This document shows, piece after piece, positions 1-6,074 of a stretch of 9,295 nt of DNA. The notes below the pieces were generated by a model that was not told the origin of the DNA, did not search any database, and was given only the letters and a program-made list of their open reading frames with translations. Source of the stretch: Acidobacteriota bacterium (GTDB lineage: Bacteria; Acidobacteriota; HRBIN11); NCBI GenBank assembly GCA_030550225.1, contig JAUQPV010000082.1, positions 1 through 9,295 of the forward strand, read 5' to 3'. The translations under genes were made by a program, and so were the position numbers. Each line of letters starts with the position of its first letter. The first letter of the stretch is position 1.

Positions 1-1
1 G

Positions 2-247
2 GGGCGGGTGGGACTCGAGTGTCCCTCGTGCGGGCTTTCGATGGACCGCCAGGTCCTGGCGGCCTGGAACATCGCCAAGCGGGCCCAAATCCTCCCCGGG
101 GGGCTGGGCCGGGCCGAGGAGGGCCGTGCCCTCAGTCCCCCCGGTGGAGGCAGGGGGTCATGGGCGCTCCCGGTCGCCCCCTTCCTGTCCCAGGGGCGTT
201 CGCCTCGGAGACACAGGGGGAAGCGCAGGCAACTGCGTAAGTCCTAA
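2..247 (+). CDS. tnpB: Transposon-associated TnpB-family nuclease, C-terminal fragment (IS200/IS605 OrfB type)
   Basis: Only the 3' end is in the window; the frame is open from base 2 to a TAA at 245-247. The first residues hold the second half of the TnpB zinc ribbon (C-P-S-C-G) followed directly by MDRQVLAAWNIAKRA. This matches the last RuvC-like segment of the family, usually DR(D/Q)xNAAxNI, with Leu where Asn is common. The family consists of RNA-guided nucleases that act with IS200/IS605 transposons. The remaining ~50 residues are Pro/Arg/Gly-rich and end in a basic RGKRRQLRK stretch, which resembles tails I recall from some TnpB proteins but is weak evidence by itself. The frame is intact as far as visible; whether the gene is whole upstream cannot be told. 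It lies about 80 bp before mtdB and is functionally unrelated to it. Family assignment is fairly sure, activity unknown. Confidence 0.65.
   Translation, partial: GRVGLECPSCGLSMDRQVLAAWNIAKRAQILPGGLGRAEEGRALSPPGGGRGSWALPVAPFLSQGRSPRRHRGKRRQLRKS
223..238 (+). other. Small hairpin with GNRA-type loop at the 3' end of tnpB
   Basis: CGCAG (224-228) and CTGCG (233-237) form a perfect 5-bp stem around a GCAA loop; G223 and T238 can add a G-U pair in RNA. It sits just before the tnpB stop codon. In IS200/IS605 elements the 3' end of tnpB and the right end form structured DNA and the guide (omega) RNA, so the position is suggestive. The stem is short and could be chance. Confidence 0.3.
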
Positions 248-255
248 GAGAGAAC

Positions 256-283
256 CGAACACCCAAGACCTAACACCGAACTC
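256..283. repeat. Short 7-nt periodic repeat (four degenerate units)
   Basis: Four consecutive heptamers CGAACAC, CCAAGAC, CTAACAC and CGAACTC run from 256 to 283. They are the complement-strand version of the GGTGTTG/GGTGTTA heptamers at 4144-4213. The array lies in the gap between tnpB and mtdB. A period of 7 does not fit a reading frame, so this is a non-coding simple repeat. Confidence 0.5.
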
Positions 284-329
284 CTTTTCTTCGGGACCCG
301 GGAACTATCTTCACGCCGTGAGGTGGGCC

Positions 330-1205
330 ATGAAGAAAATCCTCATCCAGTTGGACACGGACAAGCATCCGAGCACCTTCGACCGCATCGTTGCTTACGA
401 TGCTGGGGCCGATGAGGTGCTGAGCTACGGCGGTGTTACGCCAGCCGACGTGCGGGGCCTCGTCCTGAGCGCCGTCTTTACTCGGGGTGTGCCGGACCTG
501 AAGACTATCGCTGTCTGGGTCGGAGGCTTCAACGTCGTCCTGGGCGAGCAGATCTTGGCCGAGGTCCAGCGGTCCTTCTTTGGGCCCTTTCGGGTGTCCG
601 TCATGCTGGACTCGAACGGATGCAACACGACGGCGGCGACGGCCATCGCCAAGCTGGTCAAGGCGTATGACCTCAAAGGCAAGAAGGCTGTCGTCATCGG
701 CCTGGGCCCCGTCGGTCTGCGGTCGGCCATGCTCCTCCAGCAGGAAGGTTGTTCGGTCACGGTCACGTCCATCCCGCCGGACCTCCTGGGCGCTCGATAC
801 AATCCGGAGATCGCTCGCCAGAGTCTGGAGATGGCCCGCCAGACCTCAAGCCTCACGATCGAGGACATCGCCGACCGGGCGGCCCTCGAGCGCTGTCTGG
901 AAGGGGCCGAGATCGCCGTGGCCGCCGGACCGGCTGGGATCCAGCTCCTGCGCTACGACTTCTGGTCGAAGCATCCGACGCTTCGGTGGCTGGTCGACTT
1001 TAATCTGACCGAGCCCCTGGGCATCGAGGGCATCAAGCCGTCCGACGACTTGACCGAACGGGACGGCAAAATCGTCCTGGGTCCGCTGGCGATCGGAGGC
1101 CCCAAGATGAAGGTTCATAAGGCGTGCGTCGCGAAGCTCTTCGAACGTAACGACCTCGTCTTGAACATCGAGGGGGTCTACGCCGTCGCCCGAGAAACGG
1201 TGTAA
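330..1205 (+). CDS. mtdB: NAD(P)-dependent methylene-tetrahydromethanopterin dehydrogenase
   Basis: This 291-residue protein matches the MtdA/MtdB family of C1 metabolism. The family oxidises methylene-H4MPT to methenyl-H4MPT with NAD or NADP in the cytoplasm, as part of formaldehyde/C1 oxidation. Family landmarks seen are the N-terminal QLDTD...PSTFD segment, a YDAGAD motif, the FFGPFRVSVMLDSNGCNTTAA substrate-side block (residues about 83-103) and a Rossmann nucleotide loop GLGPVG at 124-129. A C-terminal LGPLAIGGPKMKVHKACVAKLFE block is also present. ATG 330 is chosen because family members begin at KKILIQ and AGGTGG lies just upstream; an in-frame GTG at 318 is the alternative. After the second Rossmann strand the sequence reads TSIPP, lacking the basic residues MtdA has there, so NAD preference is possible but unproven. 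mtdB and mtdA are hard to separate by eye; the symbol follows the H4MPT-type neighbours. It is the first gene of a tight operon with the next two. Confidence 0.88.
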   Translation: MKKILIQLDTDKHPSTFDRIVAYDAGADEVLSYGGVTPADVRGLVLSAVFTRGVPDLKTIAVWVGGFNVVLGEQILAEVQRSFFGPFRVSVMLDSNGCNTTAATAIAKLVKAYDLKGKKAVVIGLGPVGLRSAMLLQQEGCSVTVTSIPPDLLGARYNPEIARQSLEMARQTSSLTIEDIADRAALERCLEGAEIAVAAGPAGIQLLRYDFWSKHPTLRWLVDFNLTEPLGIEGIKPSDDLTERDGKIVLGPLAIGGPKMKVHKACVAKLFERNDLVLNIEGVYAVARETV

Positions 1206-1242
1206 GGAATCGGTGAGGTCCGACACCCAGCCCCGAGGGCCC

Positions 1243-2337
1243 ATGCGTGTCCTCGGCATCGACCCGGGTACGGTTTCCTTTGACGTGTGCGGCCTGGAGG
1301 ACGGCCAGGTCTTCCTGGACTTGCAGGTCGCCTCGCCGGACCTGGCTGAAGACGCCTCGCCCCTCGTCGAGGCTCTGACGGCGTGCGGTCCGGTCGACTT
1401 GATCGTGGGTCCGTCCGGTTACGGCTTGCCCCTTGTGCGCGGTGACCAAGTCGGGGAACGGGAATTGGCTCTGATGGTCCTTGTTCGGGCCGACGACCCG
1501 ACGGCGGGACAGGGCGGGATCTTAGGCCTCCGCCGCATCATGCAGGCCCTGATCGCTACAGGCCGTCCGGTCGTGTTCGTGCCGGGGGTTATCCACCTGC
1601 CGACGGTCCCGGCCTACCGGAAGGCCAACCGCATCGACATGGGGACGGCCGATAAGGTCTGCAGTGCGGCCCTGGGGATTTACGACCAAGCTCGACGGTA
1701 CGGCATCCCGTATGCGGAGACGTCCTTCATCCTGCTGGAGCTGGGCGGGGCTTTCACGGCGGCCTTGGCCGTCGAGAGAGGCCGAATTGTAGACGGTCTC
1801 GGCGGTGCTTCGGGGTCCCTCGGCCTACGAGGTAGCGGAGCGATGGACGGAGAGGTCGCCTATCTGATCGGCGGAGCCCTCTCGAAGGGGACGGTCTTCA
1901 GCGGTGGGGCGATAGACATCGCGGGGGCCGATCTGGCTACGGACGTCGAGACATGGCCGGACGACCCCCGTTACCGACCGGCCTGGCTGGCGTGGGTCGA
2001 AGGCGCCGTCAAGGCCGTCCGGGCCCTGACGGCCGTCCTGCCTCGGCCTCGGGAGATCTTGCTATCGGGCCGGATGAGTGCCTTGGGACGGGTCATCGCC
2101 GAGATGACCGACCGTCTTTCCGATATTGCCCCCGTCCGGCGGATGGGCGGCTTGGCCTGGCCTGACGGGACGCCGGTCCGGGCGAAAGAGGCGGCCCAAG
2201 GGGCGGCGCTCCTGGCCGACGGCCTCGCCGGGGGCACCTTAGCCCCCCTGGTCGAGGTCATGGAGCTCCGCCGGGCCTCGGGCACGGTCTTAGACTATCT
2301 GTACCTCCGGGGGGCCGAGACGATTCGCCTCCGATAG
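1243..2337 (+). CDS. DUF1464-family ASKHA-fold kinase-like protein (COG2441-like)
   Basis: The 364-residue protein starts MRVLGIDPGT, the phosphate-1 loop of the actin/sugar kinase/Hsp70 (ASKHA) fold, with Asp at residue 7. A second glycine-rich nucleotide strand, LLELGGAFTAALAVERG, lies at about 165-180, and an adenosine-side segment EILLSGR at 271-277. These features and the overall length fit DUF1464 proteins, mostly archaeal and loosely annotated as predicted butyrate kinases; the true substrate is not known to me. ATG 1243 is preferred because the kinase loop begins there. A GTG at 1213 with AAGGA overlapping the mtdB stop would add 10 residues and leave only a 7-bp gap. The gene sits between mtdB and a COG2232 ATP-grasp gene with very short gaps, so co-transcription and a role in C1 metabolism or C1-carrier synthesis are likely. 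This role is inferred from context only. Confidence 0.75.
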   Translation: MRVLGIDPGTVSFDVCGLEDGQVFLDLQVASPDLAEDASPLVEALTACGPVDLIVGPSGYGLPLVRGDQVGERELALMVLVRADDPTAGQGGILGLRRIMQALIATGRPVVFVPGVIHLPTVPAYRKANRIDMGTADKVCSAALGIYDQARRYGIPYAETSFILLELGGAFTAALAVERGRIVDGLGGASGSLGLRGSGAMDGEVAYLIGGALSKGTVFSGGAIDIAGADLATDVETWPDDPRYRPAWLAWVEGAVKAVRALTAVLPRPREILLSGRMSALGRVIAEMTDRLSDIAPVRRMGGLAWPDGTPVRAKEAAQGAALLADGLAGGTLAPLVEVMELRRASGTVLDYLYLRGAETIRLR

Positions 2338-2350
2338 GTAGGGCCGTCCC

Positions 2351-3520
2351 ATGGCGATTCTCCTTGTCGGTTACACCGTCCGGCTCCTTGCCGAGCTGGC
2401 CGTCCGGGCCGGCTATGACGTATTCGCCCTGGACTACTTCGGCGATGCTGACCTGCGGGCCTTATGCCCGGGCCTGTCGCTCCGGCACGACTTCGACGGC
2501 CAACCTTACGACCCGAAAGTCCTGGTCCGCATCGCTACCACGCTGAGTCACCCGGCCGTCGTGTACGGGGCCAGCTTTGAAAACCATCCTGCGTTGGTCG
2601 GCCGTCTGGCCCAGGGGCGGCGGCTCCTGGGAAACTCGCCGGCGACCCTCCGGGAAGTGCGGAACCCATTCCGTCTCGGCGACGTCCTACGTTCGGCGGG
2701 CCGGGCCTTTCCCGAGACGCTCCCTGCGGACCCAGGGCATCGGCCAGACTCGGAGCGCCGATGGCTCCTGAAGCCCTTGCGGAGCGGTGGCGGCCATGCC
2801 GTTCGGGTCTGGTCGGGTGGGGCCGTTCCATCCGGGAGTATCCTGCAGGAATACCGTCCCGGCATGGTCGGTTCGGCCGTCTTCGTCGCCGACGGTCGCC
2901 GAGCCGTCTTGCTTGGCGTGACTGAACAACTCGTCGGCCGACGAGCCTTCGGCGCTCGGGACTTCCGGTACTGCGGGAACCTCGTCCCGCCGCGCTTGGC
3001 ATCCGACGAGCTGCGGGCCCTCATCGATGAGGCTCGGGCCGTCGCCGCCGTCCTGACCGAAGCTTTTGGGCTTCGGGGCGTAAACGGCGTAGACTTCGTT
3101 TGGTCGGCGGGCCGGCTCTGGACGATCGAGGTCAATCCCCGGCCGCCGGCTTCTCTGGAGCCCCTGGAGATGGTTTACGGGTATCGGGCTTTCGACCTCC
3201 ACGTGCGGGCCTTCGACGGGGACCTACCGGAATTTGACCTCGGGCAGGCCGAGCGGCGGGTTTCGGCGGCGGGCAAGGCGGTCCTCTATGCGACAAAAGA
3301 CGTGACGGTCGGTGATACGGGGGACTGGCCTGGGCAAGGCATTCGGGACGTGCCCCATCCGGGCGAGTTCATCCCGCGAGACCGGCCGATTTGTACCCTG
3401 CGGGCGGTTGGCCCGACGCCGGCGGCGTGCTTGAACCGACTCCGGCGGCGGGCCCGCTGGATTTACTCCCGACTGGGGTGCTCTTCATTCGGAGGGCGAT
3501 GGAAGGGGCCAAGGGCATAG
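2351..3520 (+). CDS. ATP-grasp enzyme of the COG2232 type (methylotroph 'orf5'-like)
   Basis: The 389-residue protein opens MAILLVGYTVRLLAELAVRAG...ALDYFGDADL, the typical start of COG2232 proteins. An ATP-grasp core follows: WLLKPLRSGGGHAVRVW with K141 and the Gly-rich loop at 146-148, LQEYRPG further on, and NGVDFVW...IEVNPRP with E260 and N262 placed to bind the metal-nucleotide. ATP-grasp enzymes join a carboxylate to an amine or similar group through an acyl phosphate. COG2232 members ('orf5') sit in the H4MPT-linked C1 gene clusters of methylotrophs, but I know of no settled reaction; glutamate ligation to a cofactor is a guess. The start at ATG 2351 is 13 bp after the upstream stop, with an AGGTAGGG run as weak ribosome site. 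The C-terminal IRDVPHPGEFIPRDRPICTL segment is family-like; the last ~15 residues are poorly conserved. It is the third gene of the operon beginning with mtdB. Confidence 0.82.
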   Translation: MAILLVGYTVRLLAELAVRAGYDVFALDYFGDADLRALCPGLSLRHDFDGQPYDPKVLVRIATTLSHPAVVYGASFENHPALVGRLAQGRRLLGNSPATLREVRNPFRLGDVLRSAGRAFPETLPADPGHRPDSERRWLLKPLRSGGGHAVRVWSGGAVPSGSILQEYRPGMVGSAVFVADGRRAVLLGVTEQLVGRRAFGARDFRYCGNLVPPRLASDELRALIDEARAVAAVLTEAFGLRGVNGVDFVWSAGRLWTIEVNPRPPASLEPLEMVYGYRAFDLHVRAFDGDLPEFDLGQAERRVSAAGKAVLYATKDVTVGDTGDWPGQGIRDVPHPGEFIPRDRPICTLRAVGPTPAACLNRLRRRARWIYSRLGCSSFGGRWKGPRA

Positions 3521-3562
3521 GGCAAAGAGCCCGTATCTTATGCTCTGTGCGCTTTGCTCTTT
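3515..3562 (+). terminator. Possible transcription terminator hairpins after the C1 operon
   Basis: Several overlapping inverted repeats start at the stop codon of the ATP-grasp gene. GCATA (3515-3519) pairs with TATGC (3539-3543) and encloses GGGC/GCCC (3520-3523 and 3529-3532). Alternatively AAAGAGC (3524-3530) pairs with GCTCTTT (3556-3562). Position fits an operon end, but there is no proper run of T after either stem, so intrinsic termination is uncertain. Confidence 0.3.
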
Positions 3563-3610
3563 ACCGGAAGGGGCGTCGCAAAAGGTGAGGATGGGTCGAC
3601 CGGGTCTGAC

Positions 3611-3638
3611 TTGACTTGGAGGGGACTTGGAGTATAAT
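3611..3638 (+). promoter_or_regulatory. Strong sigma-70 type promoter, probably for the ilv operon leader
   Basis: TTGACT (3611-3616) and a perfect TATAAT (3633-3638) are separated by 16 bp. Transcription would begin near 3645, about 33 bases before a ribosome site and ATG. The spacer region carries an 8-bp direct repeat, ACTTGGAG at 3614-3621 and 3625-3632, offset by 11 bp (one helical turn), which could be a regulator site. No comparable promoter is seen closer to ilvD, so this is the best candidate for the ilvDBNC transcript. Confidence 0.75.
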
Positions 3639-3677
3639 TAGGCTCGACTTGCCCTCTAAAACGAGGAGGATGGGTAG

Positions 3678-3815
3678 ATGACAGGCCATCCGTGGACGAC
3701 GGGGTCGGTCGTTCGGCCGTCGGGGGCCGGTCGCGTGGACCGGATGGGTGTCGTCCTGCAACCCGTCCTCTCCCTGCTGTGCCTGTCTCTGCCGCTGATC
3801 TCCCCCTGGGGGTAG
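3678..3815 (+). CDS. 45-codon ORF rich in Leu/Val/Ile; possible ilv leader peptide or one-helix membrane peptide
   Basis: ATG 3678 lies 8 nt after a GGAGG (3665-3669) and just downstream of the strong promoter; the frame ends at TAG 3813-3815. The N-terminal half is polar (MTGHPWTTGS...GAGRVDR). The C-terminal half from M23 reads MGVVLQPVLSLLCLSLPLI, with 11 Leu/Val/Ile in its first 19 residues. Enrichment of end-product codons in a short ORF ahead of ilv genes is the hallmark of attenuation leader peptides. An internal ATG at 3744 would give a 23-residue peptide, closer to the usual leader size, though its ribosome site is weak. The stop codon lies in a stable hairpin (3799-3822). Against the leader idea, ilvD starts 560 bp further on and no terminator with a T-run follows. 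A small single-pass membrane protein is the alternative. Translation is supported only by the ribosome site and promoter. Confidence 0.45.
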   Translation: MTGHPWTTGSVVRPSGAGRVDRMGVVLQPVLSLLCLSLPLISPWG

Positions 3816-3822
3816 GGGGAGA
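3799..3822 (+). promoter_or_regulatory. GC-rich hairpin spanning the stop of the 45-codon ORF
   Basis: TCTCCCCC (3799-3806) and GGGGGAGA (3815-3822) form a perfect 8-bp stem with an 8-nt loop; the TAG stop spans the loop/stem border. A ribosome stopped on the Leu/Ile codons just upstream would affect this stem, as in attenuators. No T-run follows, so it is not an intrinsic terminator as it stands. Function is inferred. Confidence 0.4.
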
Positions 3823-4076
3823 GCCGCACTCAATCATCACCACACCACATTTCGTCAGGGTCCTTCGTTTCCAATCCTCAGGGGTCGAGCTGTGTAGGGG
3901 CCCTCTACGCGTCAGGCATAGAGCCTCAGGCGCACAGGCCCGCATGTTTCTTGCTACCTGACGTCGGGTCCCGCCCGGCCTGACCTGGGGCATTTGCGGA
4001 AAGCCCTGGGCCGTCGTGGTGCCGGGACGGCGTGACGAAGTGGACCTCAGCCGTTCGACCTCAGCAACCGTTTCTT
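3823..4076. other. Non-coding stretch, likely long 5' leader of the ilv transcript
   Basis: No convincing ORF on either strand. Structures seen are a near-palindrome GTAGGGGCCCTCTAC at 3894-3908, and a CTCTA/TAGAG hairpin with arms 3903-3907 and 3919-3923. A hairpin GCCGTC/GACGGC follows with arms 4010-4015 and 4026-4031, and a 9-nt direct repeat GACCTCAGC at 4043-4051 and 4057-4065. Positions 3867-3880 on the minus strand end in GGATTGGAAAC, resembling the 3' end of some CRISPR repeats, but only one copy exists. No T-box consensus was found. Confidence 0.4.
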
Positions 4077-4325
4077 CCCTAACATAGCCGTTCGGTTCGT
4101 GAGAACACGTATGGATTCAGCCTTTCCGACCCTTCGAAAAATCGGTGCTCGGTGCTGGGTGCTGGGTGTTAGGTGTTGGGTGTTAGGTGCTGGGTGTTGG
4201 GCGTTGGGTTCTTGAAAAAAGGGACCTAACACCCAACACCCATTCTGTCTGAAACATCGTGCTTTCCGGGCGATGGAAAAGGTCGTCCCGACGCCATTCT
4301 CACGAACCGAACGGCTCTGATAGGG
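4077..4325. repeat. MITE-like element with 29-nt terminal inverted repeats
   Basis: The left arm 4077-4105 and right arm 4297-4325 are inverted copies with 27 of 29 positions matching, including a perfect 20-bp core (4086-4105 and 4297-4316). Inside lies a second perfect 17-bp inverted repeat, 4172-4188 with 4224-4240, so the whole ~249 bp can fold into a nested stem or cruciform. It has no ORF of its own. Size, terminal inverted repeats and intergenic position suggest a non-autonomous mobile element or a conserved structured repeat. No clear target-site duplication was found at its edges, so mobility is not shown. It lies within the ilvD upstream region and would lengthen the ilv leader. Confidence 0.55.
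4144..4241. repeat. Heptanucleotide tandem repeat array with an inverted partner
   Basis: From 4144 to 4213 ten consecutive 7-mers follow the consensus GGTGYTR (for example GGTGCTG, GGTGTTA, GGTGTTG); the first and last two are the most diverged. At 4224-4241 the same sequence appears inverted as CCTAACA/CCCAACA units, giving a perfect 17-bp stem with 4172-4188 around a 35-nt loop. The + strand is G-rich with several GGG runs, so G-quadruplex formation is also possible. The same heptamer family appears at 256-283 in inverse orientation. It resembles in kind the short heptanucleotide repeats (STRR) known from cyanobacteria, without implying relationship. Confidence 0.8.
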
Positions 4326-4333
4326 GTCTCGGC

Positions 4334-4361
4334 ACCTGAGACCTGGGACCCAGGACTTGAC
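4334..4361. repeat. Third 7-nt periodic stretch with a small dyad, just before ilvD
   Basis: ACCTGAG, ACCTGGG, ACCCAGG and ACTTGAC follow one another at 7-nt spacing and end 14 bp before the ilvD start. The middle contains the dyad CCTGGG-A-CCCAGG (4342-4354). It may be a diverged member of the heptamer family or an operator-like site; four units are too few to be sure. Confidence 0.4.
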
Positions 4362-4375
4362 ATGGGAGGCATTAG

Positions 4376-6058
4376 ATGAAAGACGCTCCGAATCGCCGTT
4401 ATCGAAGCGATGCCGTGAAGCGGGGCCCTCAATGGGCGCCCCACCGAGCCATGTATCGGGCGATGGGCCTGACCGATGCGGACCTCGAACGGCCCTTCGT
4501 GGCCGTCGCCACGTCTTGGAACGAGGCGACGCCCTGTAACGTACACCTGGACCGTCTTGCCCGGGCCGCCCAGGTAGGTGTCCGAGCCGCCGGTGGGACG
4601 CCCCGAGTGTTTGGGACGATTGCTGTCTCGGACGCTATCGCCATGGGCCACGAGGGGATGAAGGCCTCTTTGGTCAGTCGGGAAGTCATCGCCGACAGCG
4701 TGGAGCTGATGGTCCATGCGCATCAGTACGATGCCCTGGTCGGGATCGCGGGTTGTGACAAGAGCCTGCCTGGGATGGTCATGGCCATGGCCCGGTTGAA
4801 CGTCCCGTCAGTCTTTGTATACGGCGGTACGATTCTCCCCGGTCGTTTCCGGGACCGGGACGTGACGATCCAGGACGTCTTTGAAGCCGTCGGGTCGTAC
4901 GCCGCCGGCCGACTCAGTGAGACCGACCTTTATGAGCTGGAGTGCGCCGCCTGTCCGACAGAGGGATCGTGCGCCGGCATGTACACGGCCAACACGATGG
5001 CCGTCCTCATAGAGGCCCTGGGCCTGGCCCTGCCGGGAAGTGCCACCCCTCCGGCGCCGGACCCCCGGCGGGACGACGTGGCGCGCCGGAGCGGCGAGGC
5101 CGTCCTGCGTCTACTCGAGATGGACCTCCGGCCTCGGGACATCCTGACCCGGGCGGCTTTTTTGAACGCCATCACGGTCGATGCGGCCATCGGAGGGTCG
5201 ACCAACGCGGTCCTCCACCTGTTAGCCATCGCCCAAGAGGCCGGCGTCGAGCTGTCCTTAGAGGACTTTGACCGCATCAGTCGGTGCACGCCCCACATCG
5301 CTGACCTCCGGCCCGGCGGCCGATACGTCATGGCCGACCTGGACCGGGTCGGCGGGGTCCCCCGCCTGATGAAGGTCTTGCTGGATGCGGGACTTCTCGA
5401 CGGGGATTGCCTGACGGTCACGGGCCGGACCGTGCGAGAGAACCTGGCCGAGTTCGTCTTTGATGACCGACCCCAGGGCGTGATCCGGCCCGTTGAGGAC
5501 CCCATCGCCCCGACAGGGACGGTCTGCGTCCTGTGGGGGAACCTGGCGCCGGAGGGGGCCGTCGTCAAGCGGGCCGGCGTCCGGCGGTTGGTCCACACAG
5601 GCCCGGCCCGGGTCTTCGACTCAGAAGAAGCGGCCTTTCAGGCCATTTCCCGGCGGGAGATTCGGCCCGGCGACGTCGTCGTCATCCGCTACGAAGGCCC
5701 CAAAGGAGGGCCCGGCATGCGGGAGATGCTGGCCGTGACGGCGGCTCTGGTCGGCCAGGGCCTGGGCGAGCAAGTCGCCCTCATCACGGACGGACGCTTT
5801 TCGGGTGCGACCCATGGCCTCATGGTGGGTCACGTATCGCCGGAAGCCGCCGTCGGTGGGCCCATCGCCCTCCTCCGGGACGGCGATGAGGTCACCATCG
5901 ACGTGCCGAATCGGCGCCTGGAGGTGAAGCTGTCGTCTGACGAGATGGCGACCCGTCGAGCGGCTTGGGCCCCGCCTCCGCCTCGATATACGCAGGGCGC
6001 CTTGGCCAAGTATGCCCGGCTGGTATCCTCGGCGGCCTTGGGAGCCGTGTGCCGCTAA
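4376..6058 (+). CDS. ilvD: Dihydroxy-acid dehydratase
   Basis: This 560-residue cytoplasmic enzyme removes water from 2,3-dihydroxy-isovalerate and 2,3-dihydroxy-3-methylvalerate, giving the 2-oxo acids for valine/leucine and isoleucine. Three cluster cysteines are visible: C54 in NEATPCNVH, C127 in GCDKSLPG and C199 in GSCAGMYTANTM. K129 is the expected carbamylated metal ligand. The C-terminal domain carries YEGPKGGPGMREM and TDGRFSGATHG with the catalytic Ser. Length near 560 and the overall layout fit the [2Fe-2S] branch (mycobacterial/plant type) rather than the ~616-residue E. coli [4Fe-4S] enzyme; the cluster type is inferred. The related sugar-acid dehydratases (Edd, xylonate dehydratase) are unlikely given the ilvBNC neighbours. 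ATG 4376 has GGAGG (4365-4369) 6 nt upstream. First large gene of the ilvDBNC operon. Confidence 0.96.
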   Translation: MKDAPNRRYRSDAVKRGPQWAPHRAMYRAMGLTDADLERPFVAVATSWNEATPCNVHLDRLARAAQVGVRAAGGTPRVFGTIAVSDAIAMGHEGMKASLVSREVIADSVELMVHAHQYDALVGIAGCDKSLPGMVMAMARLNVPSVFVYGGTILPGRFRDRDVTIQDVFEAVGSYAAGRLSETDLYELECAACPTEGSCAGMYTANTMAVLIEALGLALPGSATPPAPDPRRDDVARRSGEAVLRLLEMDLRPRDILTRAAFLNAITVDAAIGGSTNAVLHLLAIAQEAGVELSLEDFDRISRCTPHIADLRPGGRYVMADLDRVGGVPRLMKVLLDAGLLDGDCLTVTGRTVRENLAEFVFDDRPQGVIRPVEDPIAPTGTVCVLWGNLAPEGAVVKRAGVRRLVHTGPARVFDSEEAAFQAISRREIRPGDVVVIRYEGPKGGPGMREMLAVTAALVGQGLGEQVALITDGRFSGATHGLMVGHVSPEAAVGGPIALLRDGDEVTIDVPNRRLEVKLSSDEMATRRAAWAPPPPRYTQGALAKYARLVSSAALGAVCR

Positions 6059-6074
6059 CCCTTTCAGACCGTAG

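Noticed and set aside
126..329. Upstream extension of the mtdB reading frame
   Set aside because: Overlaps tnpB in another frame and includes the heptamer repeat; family alignment and ribosome site favour ATG 330.
3692..3961. 89-codon + strand ORF overlapping the 45-codon ORF
   Set aside because: GTG start without ribosome site, Arg/Gly/Pro-rich low-information sequence; the 3678 ATG has the well-spaced GGAGG.
3538..3993. Minus-strand ORF of 151 codons opposite the ilv promoter region
   Set aside because: Composition is Pro/Arg/Thr-rich without domain-like pattern, it covers the promoter, mini-ORF and hairpins, and has no ribosome site; most likely a chance open frame in GC-rich DNA.
4047..4232. 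Minus-strand ORF with PNTQHLTPSTQH-like repeats
   Set aside because: The repeats are simply the heptamer array read in one frame; a known type of spurious ORF.
4357..4362. Perfect TTGACA just before ilvD
   Set aside because: The -10 position would fall inside ilvD at about 4380 and has no TATAAT-like hexamer; the motif arises from the 7-nt periodic stretch.
3816..4375. T-box riboswitch controlling ilv
   Set aside because: No AGGGTGGNACCGCG-type antiterminator sequence and no terminator with T-run were found.
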